DNA of 62,609 nucleotides from Parvibaculaceae bacterium (GTDB lineage Bacteria; Pseudomonadota; Alphaproteobacteria; Parvibaculales; Parvibaculaceae): positions 1 to 62,609 of the forward strand of contig JARGNZ010000018.1 in the NCBI GenBank assembly GCA_029209985.1, in the 5' to 3' direction. Positions within the stretch are counted from its first letter, which is position 1. Every line of letters starts with the position of its first letter. The translations under genes were made by a program, and so were the position numbers. This document shows positions 26,702 to 36,452 of the stretch, piece by piece. Under the pieces are notes generated by a model. That model was not told the origin of the DNA and searched no databases. It saw only the letters and a program-made list of their open reading frames with translations.

Positions 26702-29047
26702 TTAAGCCGCATCATCCTGTTGTGAAGCACGTAAAACGCGCCAAAGTTTCTGAGGCGTAACAGGCATATCAATGGTTGTCACACCGTAAGGGGCCAGAGC
26801 ATCAATCACAGCATTAATGAAAGCAGCAGGTGCCCCCACTGTGCCAGCCTCTCCTGCCCCCTTCACCCCTAATTCATTTGTTCCGGTTGGAATTTCATTA
26901 TAGGTGAAATCAAAATTAGGCATGTCATCAGCACGCGGCATCCAATAATCTTGGAAAGACCCCGTCACCAATTGCCCGGTTTCCTCATCATAGACCGCAT
27001 TCTCGCCCATGGCTTGCCCAAGCCCTTGCACAATCCCACCCTGAATTTGCCCTTCAGCAATCAACGGGTTCAGCACATGGCCAATGTCATCGACAACCGT
27101 ATAGCGCACAATTTCAAAGGCACCGGTGTCTGGGTCAATTTCCACTTCGCAAATATGGGCGCCATTCGGATACGTATTTCCCGCTTCGCTATATTCGCCG
27201 CCAGCTTCAAAGACATCCACATCAACTTGGGTTTCAGCAATCCGCGCCACATCAAAGAGCGAGATTTTGCGGTCCGTCCCCATAATGCCAAACTCAGGCA
27301 CGCCGTCAGACCCACGATATTCAATATCAAGCTCTGAGGCTTCCAGTTCATTGGAGGCAATCTTTTTGCCCTTCTCAATCAAACTATCAGAAGCCACACC
27401 CAACGCGCCCGACACCATATAGATCGACTTCGATCCACCGGTCCCAGCCCCACCAGGCAGGCGATCTGAATCACCCAAGTGAACTTTAATTTGCGTTGCA
27501 TCTAAGCCCAGCCGACTTGAAATAAATTGTGTCCAAGCCGTCTCGTGCCCCTGCCCATTTGTCTGCGCACCGGTCCAAACATTCACCACACCGTTCTTCG
27601 GGTCCACCTCAAGCTGAGCATATTCATTCATGCCCGCAGCCGTCCGCTCAACATAATAAGATATGCCAATGCCAGCCACCTTACCGCGCGCCTTGGCCGC
27701 GTCACGCCGCGCACCAAACCTATCATAATCAGACCGCGCCAGAGCGTCCGTCAGATTTCGGTTAAAGTCACCAGAGTCGAACGGCAAAGACGGTGCCTTT
27801 TTATATGGCATCTCATCGGCAGGAATAAAGTTACGCCGCCGCAATTCTTCCGGCGCTAAGTTCAGCTCGCGCGCTGCCTGCTCCATCAACCGTTCAATCA
27901 CATAAGACGCTTCAGGGCGCCCCGCACCCCGGTAGGCATCAACCGGCACTGTGTTTGTAAACACAGCCTTCACCTGATTAAAGAACGCAGGAACCTGATA
28001 AACGCCCACTTGCATGTTGCGCGGCGCAAGGCAGGGAACGAATGCACCGAACTGGCTTTGATACGCGCCCAAATTCGCGATCGTGTCCACACGCAACCCA
28101 ACAATTTTACCCGCCTCATCAAAACCAATTTTGGCCGTTGTCACATGGTCGCGCCCTTGGCTATCCGACAAAAAGCTTTCAGAGCGATCCGCCGTCCATT
28201 TCACCGGCCGCCCTACTTTCTTCGCACTATAAAGCGCCACCAAATATTCAGGATAGGCAAACGTCTTCATCCCAAATCCACCGCCGACATCATTTGAAAT
28301 GACCCGCAGTTTCTCTTTTGGAATTTTCAAACCCATTTCTGCCAATCGGTCCCGCAAACCGTGCGCCCCTTGGCACCCAGCATGTAGCAAGTATCGATCA
28401 TCATCTGCGTCGTAAGCAGCAACCGCCCCGCGCGGCTCCATCGCATTTACAACGATGCGGTTGTTGATAAGTTTTAAGTCCGTCACATGGGCCGCACCAG
28501 CAAGCGCTTTCTCCAGCGGGTCTAGCTCGCCAAATTCCCACGTATAATCCACGTTGCTGCCAAGCTCGTCCCACACGACCGCGCTGTCGCTTGACGCCGC
28601 TTTCTCCGTATCAACAACCACTGGCAATTCATCGTAATCTACAAAAACCATCTCAGCAGCATCCCGTGCCAAGGCCGCCGTTTCAGCCACAACAGCCGCA
28701 ACCGCATCCCCAACATGACGCACGCGCTCCAATGCCAAAATAGGGCGCGTAGATTTCCATGCTTGGCTACCATCCGGCTGGCGCACTGCAGCCCACGCCA
28801 CATTTGCCACTTCGCCAAGCCCGGCGTCAATCAGTTCAGGCCCCGTAATCACAGCCAGCACGCCCTCTGCCTCAAGCGCACCGTCCACATCGATCGAAAG
28901 AATTTTCGCATGAGCATGGGGAGATCGCACAATCACAACATGCGCTTGACCCGGCAAATTCACATCATCGGTAAATTGCCCTTGGCCTGTAATCAACCGT
29001 TGGTCTTCTACACGCCGCACAGGTTGACCGACACCAAACTTGACCAT
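26702..29047 (-). CDS. Molybdenum hydroxylase large subunit (xanthine dehydrogenase / CoxL family, form II-like)
   Basis: 781 residues from the ATG at 29047, with GGGAG 7 nt upstream; the open frame runs 21 codons further but the family N-terminus (VGQPVRRVEDQRLITGQGQF) supports this start. It has the molybdopterin-cytosine-dinucleotide binding features of the family: GGGFGMKTFAYPEY, the active-site loop DAYRGAGRPEASYVIERLM and GVKGAGEAGTVGAPAAFINA near the C-terminus, whose Glu is the catalytic base in relatives. The loop reads AYRGAGR, not AYRCSFR, so this is a form II member and not proven CO dehydrogenase; its substrate is unknown. The FAD (CoxM) and 2Fe-2S (CoxS) subunits are not adjacent, which is unusual. 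YaaA follows immediately. Confidence 0.88.
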   Translation of the reverse strand: MVKFGVGQPVRRVEDQRLITGQGQFTDDVNLPGQAHVVIVRSPHAHAKILSIDVDGALEAEGVLAVITGPELIDAGLGEVANVAWAAVRQPDGSQAWKSTRPILALERVRHVGDAVAAVVAETAALARDAAEMVFVDYDELPVVVDTEKAASSDSAVVWDELGSNVDYTWEFGELDPLEKALAGAAHVTDLKLINNRIVVNAMEPRGAVAAYDADDDRYLLHAGCQGAHGLRDRLAEMGLKIPKEKLRVISNDVGGGFGMKTFAYPEYLVALYSAKKVGRPVKWTADRSESFLSDSQGRDHVTTAKIGFDEAGKIVGLRVDTIANLGAYQSQFGAFVPCLAPRNMQVGVYQVPAFFNQVKAVFTNTVPVDAYRGAGRPEASYVIERLMEQAARELNLAPEELRRRNFIPADEMPYKKAPSLPFDSGDFNRNLTDALARSDYDRFGARRDAAKARGKVAGIGISYYVERTAAGMNEYAQLEVDPKNGVVNVWTGAQTNGQGHETAWTQFISSRLGLDATQIKVHLGDSDRLPGGAGTGGSKSIYMVSGALGVASDSLIEKGKKIASNELEASELDIEYRGSDGVPEFGIMGTDRKISLFDVARIAETQVDVDVFEAGGEYSEAGNTYPNGAHICEVEIDPDTGAFEIVRYTVVDDIGHVLNPLIAEGQIQGGIVQGLGQAMGENAVYDEETGQLVTGSFQDYWMPRADDMPNFDFTYNEIPTGTNELGVKGAGEAGTVGAPAAFINAVIDALAPYGVTTIDMPVTPQKLWRVLRASQQDDAA

Positions 29048-29108
29048 AATGCTTCTCCCGGTAGTAAGGCCGCGCGAACACGCCAACCCAGCATAATAAA
29101 CAGACAGC

Positions 29109-29138
29109 AAAAAGGCGGGCCCAAAAGACCCGCCTCTT
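29109..29138 (-). terminator. Terminator after the class II aldolase gene
   Basis: On the minus strand AGGCGGG, a 9-nt loop and CCCGCCT are followed by a T run, 18 nt after the aldolase stop. It separates the aldolase transcript from the CoxL-like gene. Confidence 0.8.
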
Positions 29139-29152
29139 CAATGTAGGTAGCT

Positions 29153-29929
29153 TTAGTCTTTATAGGAAGGGTCAATCCGGTCCAAAGTTCGCACCAATGC
29201 AGGCCAAGCTAGGTTGCCCATACCATTGCTGTCTTGAAACTTCGCTTGCGCAGAAACAACGTCCTGAACGTCCTGAGAAGGGATTGACAACTTAGTTCCC
29301 CCTGCCAAGGCCTTAATCTGCATCGTGCAAGCCCGCTCAAGGAAGAACAAACGCAAAAAGGCGTCTGCACAAGACGCACCAGCGGTCAACAAACCGTGAT
29401 TGCGTAGAATCATCGAATGCTTGTCCCCAAGGTCCGCAATCAGCCGTTCCCGCTCATCGTGGTTCAAGGCAATGCCTTCATAGTCATGATAAGCCAGATC
29501 TTCGCGCACAATCATAGAGGTTTGGCTCAACGGCAAAAGGCCATCAGCTTGGGCAGAAACCGCCACCCCATCATCGGAATGTGTGTGGATCACAGCATGG
29601 TGATCATCCCCTGCCCCGTGCACCGCAGAGTGAATGGTAAAGCCAGCCGGGTTCACCATGTAAGGGCTTTCCATCACGATGTTGCCCTCCAGGTCAATTT
29701 TCACAAGACTGGACGCCGTAATTTCATCAAACGTCATGCCGTAAGGATTGATTAGAAAGTGGTTTTCTGCATCTGGAACCCGAGCAGAAATATGCGTGTA
29801 AATCAAATCGGACCAGCCGTAGTGCGCAACCAAACGATACGTTGCCGCCAGCTCAACCCGAACTTTCCATTCCGCATCACTCACTTGATCGCGAACAGAC
29901 GTAATACCTGTATCAACAGCTAAAGACAT
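29153..29929 (-). CDS. Class II aldolase/adducin family protein
   Basis: 258 residues with GGGAG 6 nt before the ATG. Family features are ATYRLVAHYGWSDLIYTHIS, FLINPYGMTFDEITASSLVK, AVIHTHSDDGVAVSA with the metal-binding His-x-His, and SMILRNHGLLTAGASCADAF with the third His. Bacterial members are zinc-dependent aldolases (fuculose- or ribulose-phosphate type) or related enzymes; many long versions, like this one, have unknown substrates. It stands alone between a terminator downstream and a candidate promoter with an overlapping palindrome at 29954-29963 upstream. Confidence 0.85.
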   Translation of the reverse strand: MSLAVDTGITSVRDQVSDAEWKVRVELAATYRLVAHYGWSDLIYTHISARVPDAENHFLINPYGMTFDEITASSLVKIDLEGNIVMESPYMVNPAGFTIHSAVHGAGDDHHAVIHTHSDDGVAVSAQADGLLPLSQTSMIVREDLAYHDYEGIALNHDERERLIADLGDKHSMILRNHGLLTAGASCADAFLRLFFLERACTMQIKALAGGTKLSIPSQDVQDVVSAQAKFQDSNGMGNLAWPALVRTLDRIDPSYKD

Positions 29930-29953
29930 TTCATTCTCCCAAAGATGTATATT

Positions 29954-29988
29954 TTCTGCAGAATGGACCCTAGGCCTCGACCTGTCAA
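29954..29988 (-). promoter_or_regulatory. Candidate promoter and overlapping palindrome for the aldolase gene
   Basis: On the minus strand TTGACA (29988-29983), a 17-nt spacer and CATTCT (29965-29960); the -10 is only a 3/6 match. A perfect palindrome TTCTGCAGAA (29954-29963) overlaps the -10 region, as a repressor site would. Confidence 0.3.
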
Positions 29989-30089
29989 ACCATCCAATTG
30001 TAAAATACGCAGCGGCTTCGGCTCAACGTCTCCAGCTAAGAATGTCCCGCAAAACCCTCAGAAGTAGAGGCCCATCGACATTTGCGATT

Positions 30090-31472
30090 CTAATTCTCTG
30101 GAGACAACACCTTACCCGGATTAAGGATCCCCTTCGGGTCGAGTGACTTCTTCAACAACCTCATAAGTGCAATTTCTTCAGGGCCGCGCGACAAAGCCAA
30201 ATAGTCCCGTTTCTCCAACCCAATACCGTGTTCTGCTGAAACTGATCCGCCAATTTTTTGCAACGGCGCATACACAATCTGCTCCACCGCCTTCCGGGTA
30301 GCCGGACTGTCATCACCAACACCGATGATCACATGCAGATTGCCATCTCCCAAATGCCCAAACACAAACAACTTATTGTCTGGCCACGTCGCATCAAAGG
30401 ATGCTTCCAAACCCGCGACATACATTTCCATATCCGCAATCGGCAGGCTGACATCAAATGTAAAGATCGGATAATGATGCAGCACTTGCCCGACATCATC
30501 ACGCAATGCCCACATGGCTTCGCGCTCACTATCGCTTTTTGCAATCACCGCATCGCAGATAATGCCGTCTTCCAGCGCCCCCATTAAAGCGTGTTCAAAC
30601 CGGGGGGTATCCGCTTCTTGGTCGCCCCCCATCGCCTCCACCAAAGCGTAATAGGGATAACGGCCCTCAAGAGGAGAGCGCCCGGCAGCTGGTTCATTGG
30701 TAACAAGCTGATAAAACCCATCCCACATGACTTCATAAGCCGATAAGGTGCCGCCCAACCGCGCTTCCATGTGGCGCAACAATTTAGGCAAGTTTTCAAA
30801 GCTCTCCACTCCAACCAAACCCGTATCTTGTGAGAGTGGTTTTGAATGCAGCCGCACCACGGCCCGTGTGACAATGCCAAGCGTGCCTTCGGTCCCAATA
30901 AATAATTGTTTTAAGTCGTATCCCGCGTTGTTCTTAATCAATCGGTTCATAGACGAAACAATCGTTCCATCTGCCAACACCGCTTCCAAACCCAACACAA
31001 GCGCCCGTGTCATGCCGTAGCGAATAACCCGATTGCCTCCTGCGTTGGTCGCAATATTGCCCCCAATCGTGGCAGACCCCCGTGCGCCCAAATCCAAGGG
31101 GAAAAAGAAACCAGCCTCTTCTGCCGCTTCGCATACCTTCTGCAACGGAACGCCCGCTTGCACACTCATTGTCCCGCCAATGGGATCAATAGAGTCGATT
31201 GCGTTCAAGCGTTCCAAGGACAAGGCCAGCTCCCCATCCGCGTGCCCGCCTTCAACAAGGCCCGTCTTACCGCCCCATGCAATGACCTGTTGTCCCGCCG
31301 CGTGAGCAAGCTCCATCACCCGCGACACCTCTTGCGTATTGGCAGGCCGTATGATGGCAAGCGGTGTCCCCATTGGGGCCCACGCCCCTTGGGATTTTTC
31401 TTCTGCGTCCGCTCCGGTCAAAACCGCCACCGCACCCAGTTCATCCGTCAACGTTTCCAAAAGGTCCATCAT
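30090..31472 (-). CDS. FAD-binding oxidase/dehydrogenase, GlcD / D-lactate dehydrogenase family
   Basis: 460 residues, with GGAG 6 nt before tandem ATGs. The N-terminal PCMH-type FAD domain includes PLAIIRPANTQEVSRVMELA, VIAWGGKTGLVEGG and GGNIATNAGGNRVIRYG. The C-terminal cap and substrate domain includes HLGDGNLHVIIGV and GSVSAEHGIGLEKRDYL, and the end reads DPKGILNPGKVL. These are standard for flavoenzymes oxidising glycolate, D-lactate or D-2-hydroxyglutarate. The substrate cannot be read from sequence, and GlcE/GlcF partners are absent. It lies between glpK and the class II aldolase on the same strand, about 130 nt from glpK. Confidence 0.9.
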   Translation of the reverse strand: MMDLLETLTDELGAVAVLTGADAEEKSQGAWAPMGTPLAIIRPANTQEVSRVMELAHAAGQQVIAWGGKTGLVEGGHADGELALSLERLNAIDSIDPIGGTMSVQAGVPLQKVCEAAEEAGFFFPLDLGARGSATIGGNIATNAGGNRVIRYGMTRALVLGLEAVLADGTIVSSMNRLIKNNAGYDLKQLFIGTEGTLGIVTRAVVRLHSKPLSQDTGLVGVESFENLPKLLRHMEARLGGTLSAYEVMWDGFYQLVTNEPAAGRSPLEGRYPYYALVEAMGGDQEADTPRFEHALMGALEDGIICDAVIAKSDSEREAMWALRDDVGQVLHHYPIFTFDVSLPIADMEMYVAGLEASFDATWPDNKLFVFGHLGDGNLHVIIGVGDDSPATRKAVEQIVYAPLQKIGGSVSAEHGIGLEKRDYLALSRGPEEIALMRLLKKSLDPKGILNPGKVLSPEN

Positions 31473-31599
31473 CGTCCTCTCCCCAATCGCGCTGCTGCGC
31501 TCTTAAAAACGAGGCGCTGAGCATCATGCCTATGATCATGCCTCCAGCATCGCCAAACAATCAACAAAACAATCAAGAGTTTTCCGGCAACACCTCAAG

Positions 31600-33099
31600 C
31601 TACGAGCGCACCAAAATGCGCCCAACCGCATCCCTCCATCGGCCATATCGCGCGCTCTGTTCACTTTGCGTCATCACAGGATCAAATCGCGCGTCACATT
31701 GCCAATTTTTCGCAATGCCTTCCAAACTATCGTAAAAGCCAACCTGCAAACCTGCCAAATATGCGGCACCTAACACCGTCGTTTCCGTAATCACCGGACG
31801 CTCCACCGAGCGGCCAATCATATCGGAGAGGTTTTGAGCAAACCATTCATTCGCCACCATGCCCCCATCCACTCGCAGGGCACTTGGGCTTTCCAGTCCG
31901 GCACTTTTCATATCCGCCCCCATCGCTTCCATAAGGTCGCGGGTCTGGCAAGAAACAGACTCAATCCCTGCACGCACAATTTCCGCTGCGCCAGAATCAC
32001 GGGTCATCCCTAAGATAGCTCCCCGTGCTTGCGGGTCCCAATAGGGTGCACCCAGGCCGGTAAAGGCAGGCACCACAATCACATGAGAGTCAGGATTGGC
32101 TTGCCGCGCAAGTGTTTCGCTCTCTTGTGCATTAGCAATAAATTTCATTTCATCGCGCAACCATTGCACCGTTGCCCCGGCCATAAAAATAGACCCTTCC
32201 AACGCATAGGCAATCTGGCCATCAATTTTATAACCTATCGTAGAGAGCAACCGGTTCTTAGAGGCCACAAGCTGGTCACCCGTATTGACGAGCGCAAAGC
32301 AGCCCGTGCCATAGGTGGATTTCATCATTCCCGGCGCAAAGCAAGCTTGGCCCACGCTCGCCGCTTGCTGATCTCCAGCAATACCGCTGATCGGGATTTG
32401 TGGTCCAAACAAAGCCTCATCCGTGCCCCCAAAGTCGTCACAGCATTCTTTCACCTCCGGCAACAAGCTCGCCGGAATATTCAGTAGGCGAAGTATTTCT
32501 TCGTCCCACACCTGATCCCGTATATTAAACAGCATCGTCCGAGATGCATTGGTGATATCCGTTGCGTGCACTTTTCCGCCCGTCAACTTATAAACCAGCC
32601 AACTGTCAATTGTGCCGAAACACAACTCGCCTTTTTCAGCACGCGCACGGGCACCGTCAACCGCCTCCAACAACCACGCCAATTTGGTGCCCGAAAAATA
32701 GGGATCCAACAGCAGGCCGGTTTTTTCCTGAATGCTGTCTTCCAATCCTCTGGCTTTTAGGTCCAAACACATTTGCGCTGTACGACGGTCTTGCCACACG
32801 ATGGCATTGTGCAGGGGTTCCCCACTCACCCGGTCCCAGAGAACAGTCGTCTCGCGTTGATTGGTAATCCCAATACCAGCAATGGCACGCGCCCCCTCTC
32901 CCCCTTCCAACACTTGCCGACACACCGTGAGAGTGTCTTGCCAAATTTGATTGGGGTCGTGTTCTACCCATCCATCTGCCGGAAAAATTTGCGGCAATTC
33001 GACTTGAGCCGAGCCTGTCGGGTTGCCGCCCGCATCGAACAAAACAGCTCGTGTACTTGTGGTTCCTTGATCGATACTCAAAATGCTGTGATTGGACAT
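31600..33099 (-). CDS. glpK: Glycerol kinase
   Basis: 499 residues from the ATG at 33099, matching the usual GlpK length; AGAAGG lies 5 nt upstream. FGGY-kinase features: [15 protein letters not shown] (phosphate 1 loop), [20 protein letters not shown] and VWQDRRT (glycerol-binding Arg/Glu), [11 protein letters not shown] (catalytic Asp), [11 protein letters not shown] and [10 protein letters not shown]. It phosphorylates glycerol to glycerol 3-phosphate with ATP. No glpF, glpD or glpR is adjacent; an aquaporin Z gene lies 14 kb away and is not obviously linked. It is divergent from moaA across about 140 nt. Confidence 0.95.
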   Translation of the reverse strand: MSNHSILSIDQGTTSTRAVLFDAGGNPTGSAQVELPQIFPADGWVEHDPNQIWQDTLTVCRQVLEGGEGARAIAGIGITNQRETTVLWDRVSGEPLHNAIVWQDRRTAQMCLDLKARGLEDSIQEKTGLLLDPYFSGTKLAWLLEAVDGARARAEKGELCFGTIDSWLVYKLTGGKVHATDITNASRTMLFNIRDQVWDEEILRLLNIPASLLPEVKECCDDFGGTDEALFGPQIPISGIAGDQQAASVGQACFAPGMMKSTYGTGCFALVNTGDQLVASKNRLLSTIGYKIDGQIAYALEGSIFMAGATVQWLRDEMKFIANAQESETLARQANPDSHVIVVPAFTGLGAPYWDPQARGAILGMTRDSGAAEIVRAGIESVSCQTRDLMEAMGADMKSAGLESPSALRVDGGMVANEWFAQNLSDMIGRSVERPVITETTVLGAAYLAGLQVGFYDSLEGIAKNWQCDARFDPVMTQSEQSARYGRWRDAVGRILVRS

Positions 33100-33238
33100 G
33101 CGGGCCTTCTTTTGATCTTTTGCGAGTGCAATTAGGTCTTTAGAGACTAAAGCCCCTGTCCGCAGGTGCAACCGCTCTGTTAATTTGTGAACCGCTCCCT
33201 ATATGATAAGCTGTGGAAAATCAGGAAGATAAGGCGAA

Positions 33239-34285
33239 ATGACCGAAAAACCGCACGCACAAACCACACAGAGCGCTGCACCAGCCCAAAACCCCCTTAT
33301 TGACCCCTTTGGCCGGGCGGTAACTTACTTGCGCGTATCCGTCACAGATCGCTGCGATTTTCGGTGCGTCTACTGCATGTCCGAGAACATGACCTTCTTG
33401 CCTAAAAAAGATCTCCTCACCCTCGAAGAACTCGAAGCTGTCTGCACAAGCTTCATCGACAAGGGCGTGCGCAAAATTCGTTTAACCGGCGGTGAACCCC
33501 TCGTCCGCCGTAACATCATGAGCCTCATCAGAAATCTAGGGGCCAAAGTAAAGTCCGGCGAACTCGACGAATTGACCCTCACCACAAATGGCAGTCAGCT
33601 CGCAAAATATGCCGATGACCTTTATGAAGCCGGTGTCCGCCGCATTAATGTGTCCATCGACACCCTCGATCCCTACACATTTGCCGAAGTCACCCGCTGG
33701 GGCAGATTGGCCCAAGTGATGGAAGGATTAGAGGCAGCGGATAAAGCCGGATTGGCCGTCAAAATTAATGCCGTGGCCCTAAAAGCCGTTAATCACAAAG
33801 AAATCCCCGACATGGTCCGCTGGGCCCACGGGCGCGGCTATGACCTTACCCTCATCGAAACCATGCCGATGGGTGACATTGAAGGGGATAGAACCGACCA
33901 ATATCTTCCCCTGTCTCAAGTGGAAACAGAACTATCCGACCTGTGGACCCTCACCAACATCCCCTACAAAACCGGGGGACCAGCGCGCTATATGCACGTC
34001 AAAGAAACCGGGGGCCGCTTGGGGCTTATCACCCCCCTGACCCACAATTTCTGTGAAAGCTGCAATCGCGTTCGCCTTACCTGTACCGGGCAACTTTATA
34101 TGTGTCTTGGCCAAGACGACATGGCAGATTTGCGCCGCCCCCTACGCACCCCAGACGTACATGGCTCCTTGTCAGACGCCATCGACGAGGCCATTGGACG
34201 CAAACCCAAAGGGCATGATTTTATCATCGATCGCCCCGGCCAAAAACCAGCGGTCAAGCGGCACATGTCTTTGACGGGCGGTTAA
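33239..34285 (+). CDS. moaA: GTP 3',8-cyclase MoaA (molybdenum cofactor biosynthesis)
   Basis: 348 residues. The radical-SAM cluster motif is [27 protein letters not shown] follows, and the C-terminal 4Fe-4S site is [20 protein letters not shown]. The protein ends in the GG dipeptide needed for the MoaA/MoaC reaction. It converts GTP to 3',8-cyclo-7,8-dihydro-GTP, the first step of molybdopterin synthesis. It is monocistronic here, without other moa genes, and would serve enzymes such as the CoxL-like hydroxylase at 26702. The ribosome-binding site (AGGAAGATAAGGCG) is good. Confidence 0.95.
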   Translation: MTEKPHAQTTQSAAPAQNPLIDPFGRAVTYLRVSVTDRCDFRCVYCMSENMTFLPKKDLLTLEELEAVCTSFIDKGVRKIRLTGGEPLVRRNIMSLIRNLGAKVKSGELDELTLTTNGSQLAKYADDLYEAGVRRINVSIDTLDPYTFAEVTRWGRLAQVMEGLEAADKAGLAVKINAVALKAVNHKEIPDMVRWAHGRGYDLTLIETMPMGDIEGDRTDQYLPLSQVETELSDLWTLTNIPYKTGGPARYMHVKETGGRLGLITPLTHNFCESCNRVRLTCTGQLYMCLGQDDMADLRRPLRTPDVHGSLSDAIDEAIGRKPKGHDFIIDRPGQKPAVKRHMSLTGG

Positions 34286-34312
34286 AGTAAATAACTCGAA
34301 GAAGGTCAGGAG

Positions 34313-34657
34313 CTAAGCAATTTTTCGACGTTTAGACGCTCCAGCGTTGGAGCAGCACGGGGTCGCCATCACACAAAAGCCCCCACCCGCTATCAAAGCG
34401 CTGTCTTCATCATCAGAAAAAATAGGTGTTGAGGTGCAAATAGAGGCCCAAATCAAGTCCCCATTCTCAAACCATTCAGAGGCATTGGCCCCCACAACGG
34501 GAATGATGGTTTGCAACATCAAAGCCCAAACCCCAAAAAGCGCCGCCACAAATCGACGATTATCTAAAGCAGCCAGATAAATCGGCGCACCATCTGGCTC
34601 AGACACAGCAGCACAGTCAGATGGTTCATTCGCAGCAAGGCTCACAAGAGGGGTCAT
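34313..34657 (-). CDS. Small Cys-containing membrane protein of unknown function (possibly DUF2946-like)
   Basis: 114 residues from the ATG at 34657, with GGAG 7 nt upstream. One hydrophobic segment (FVAALFGVWALMLQTIIPVV) is followed by ANASEWFENGDLIWASICTS and a C-terminus with FCVMATPCC, so at least four Cys lie on what is probably the periplasmic side. The hydrophobic helix ending in P-x-x-x-A-x-A and a later I-C-T resemble DUF2946 proteins, but I am not certain. It converges with moaA (27 nt between stops). A near-consensus FNR/FixK box lies 92 nt upstream. Confidence 0.5.
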   Translation of the reverse strand: MTPLVSLAANEPSDCAAVSEPDGAPIYLAALDNRRFVAALFGVWALMLQTIIPVVGANASEWFENGDLIWASICTSTPIFSDDEDSALIAGGGFCVMATPCCSNAGASKRRKIA

Positions 34658-34748
34658 CAGTCGTCTCCAATCAACCAGCAAATCACAAAATCAAAGGGAT
34701 TTGAAAATCAGGTTAGGCATATTTGACACGGTCCCAATCCAAGCGGCC

Positions 34749-34762
34749 ATGATTTAGGTCAA
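34749..34762. promoter_or_regulatory. FNR/FixK/Anr-type box (one mismatch)
   Basis: ATGATTTAGGTCAA differs from the FNR-family consensus TTGAT-N4-GTCAA by one base (A for T at position 1). It lies in the divergent region between the small Cys protein (start 34657) and NAD kinase (start 34955), nearer the former. Confidence 0.4.
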
Positions 34763-34954
34763 ATTGCCGGGCAGCACTGGACATTTCAGACATCGATATT
34801 ACTTCGGTAACGTAACCCAGCTATACTACCTCAAGAAAAGTCACATGCGGACCTGATTCTCATGCCGACTACACTATGACGCAGCCGCTGCCGAAACTTG
34901 AGACCAAGCCAATGTTTCACCTTGCCGTTGAGCAACACAATTCGGGCCCGCCCT

Positions 34955-35722
34955 ATGAGCTTTGAAAAAATCGCCTTCTTGGCATCTGACAATGAAGAAG
35001 CGCAAGCGGCTTTGGATGTTTTATCCAAGCGCTACGGCAATGTGGACAGCCAAGAGGCCGACGTTATTGTGGCCATCGGCGGCGACGGCTACATGCTCAA
35101 AGCGATACATGCCCACATTGGCAGCGGCATTCCCATCTACGGAATGAACCGTGGCTCTGTTGGTTTTTTGATGAATGAATACAGCGAAGATGACCTTCTC
35201 AACCGCCTAGAGGCCGCCGACGCCACCATTCTTCACCCGCTCAAAATGACCGCAAAACAAAGCGACGGCACAATCGCAAATGCACTGGCCATCAACGAAG
35301 TCTCCCTCCTACGTGAGACCTCGCAGGCGGCAAAAATCAAGATCTCCATTGACGGTAAAATTCGTATGGAAGAATTGGTCTGCGACGGCATTCTCGTGGC
35401 CACACCAGCAGGCAGCACCGCCTATAATTATTCAGCGCAAGGGCCGATCATTCCCATCGACACAGACCTTCTTGCCCTCACCCCCATCAGCGCCTTCCGC
35501 CCCAGAAGGTGGCACGGCGCCCTTTTGTCTCATTCCGCAAAAGTACGGTTCGACATTTTAGAAACAAAAAAGCGCCCAGTGAGCGCCGTCGCCGATCACA
35601 ATGAAATCAGAGACGTTGAATGGGTAGAAGTGGAACAAGCAGCCAATGTTGACCTGCTGATCTTGTTTGACGAAGGCCACACCTTGGATGAACGCATTTT
35701 GGCAGAACAATTTATCTACTAG
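34955..35722 (+). CDS. nadK: NAD kinase
   Basis: 255 residues from the ATG at 34955, a typical alphaproteobacterial length; the frame opens 19 codons earlier but the family start is [12 protein letters not shown]. Motifs: [16 protein letters not shown] (GGDG with catalytic Asp), [26 protein letters not shown] (NE motif) and [20 protein letters not shown]. It phosphorylates NAD to NADP using ATP or polyphosphate. No clear ribosome-binding site is visible. It is a single gene, followed by the HPt-like gene on the same strand after about 130 nt. Confidence 0.92.
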   Translation: MSFEKIAFLASDNEEAQAALDVLSKRYGNVDSQEADVIVAIGGDGYMLKAIHAHIGSGIPIYGMNRGSVGFLMNEYSEDDLLNRLEAADATILHPLKMTAKQSDGTIANALAINEVSLLRETSQAAKIKISIDGKIRMEELVCDGILVATPAGSTAYNYSAQGPIIPIDTDLLALTPISAFRPRRWHGALLSHSAKVRFDILETKKRPVSAVADHNEIRDVEWVEVEQAANVDLLILFDEGHTLDERILAEQFIY

Positions 35723-35852
35723 CGCCCTCCATTTTGGACGCACAAGCGTGCAAACATTAAATCAAAATTGAAGTTGTTTGCTTACACTCTCTTAACGCCG
35801 CTCCCCTAGCGTTGAGAGCGGAGTGGGCGTGTTTCCTGACACAGGAATGGAC

Positions 35853-36335
35853 ATGTCCAAAGAACAACAAACGCTCAACCAACCACAGCAAGAAGAATAC
35901 GAAAAACAACAAGCACCAGAGCCATTACCCAACGATACCATCGATGGGCCTGACGTTCTCGCGCGTGCAGAAGCCTTGATTGAAACGCTCAAAGAAGACT
36001 TTCTCATCTGGCTAACAACCGAATTAGAAACCATTGAGAGCATTCAAGAAAGATGGAAAGAAGACGGCGTTGACGACAAGGGCATTGCCCACATCCTGCG
36101 CACACTGCACGACCTCCACGCCCAGTCCATCACCTTTGGCTATCCTGTGATAACACACCTCTCAACCACACTGAAAGACCATCTAACGACAGTGCTGAGA
36201 GAAAGCGAAAGGTTTATTCCGTTGGTCGAGATGCATATCAGTGCCCTACAGTCGGCCACCGCGACAGCCTTCCGCGCCATTGACAGCCCCCAGTCCCAAC
36301 GCCTGGCCAAACAACTCGCCGCAAAAAAGAGCTGA
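35853..36335 (+). CDS. HPt-like (histidine phosphotransfer) protein
   Basis: 160 residues from the ATG at 35853 (AGGA 6 nt upstream); starts at 35847 (ATG) or 35823 (GTG) are possible. The N-terminal 40 residues are Gln/Glu/Pro-rich and probably disordered. The rest is helical and contains LHDLHAQSITFGYP, which resembles the HD(I/L)(K/R)GQ-x-x-TFG(Y/F)P motif of alphaproteobacterial HPt-type proteins, with His the candidate phospho-acceptor. A role in a phosphorelay is inferred. The usual small residue after H-D-L-(K/R) is altered here, so activity is uncertain. No kinase or regulator lies next to it. Confidence 0.5.
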   Translation: MSKEQQTLNQPQQEEYEKQQAPEPLPNDTIDGPDVLARAEALIETLKEDFLIWLTTELETIESIQERWKEDGVDDKGIAHILRTLHDLHAQSITFGYPVITHLSTTLKDHLTTVLRESERFIPLVEMHISALQSATATAFRAIDSPQSQRLAKQLAAKKS

Positions 36336-36452
36336 GGCCAAGCCAGTTGCATAAAGCCGTTTTGAGAGGACGCTAAGGCACCACCCCCAAAAGCCCATAC
36401 TGGCAGTGCCACTGGGGCATGCATGCCATACATATTTGACGACTAGGTTCAG

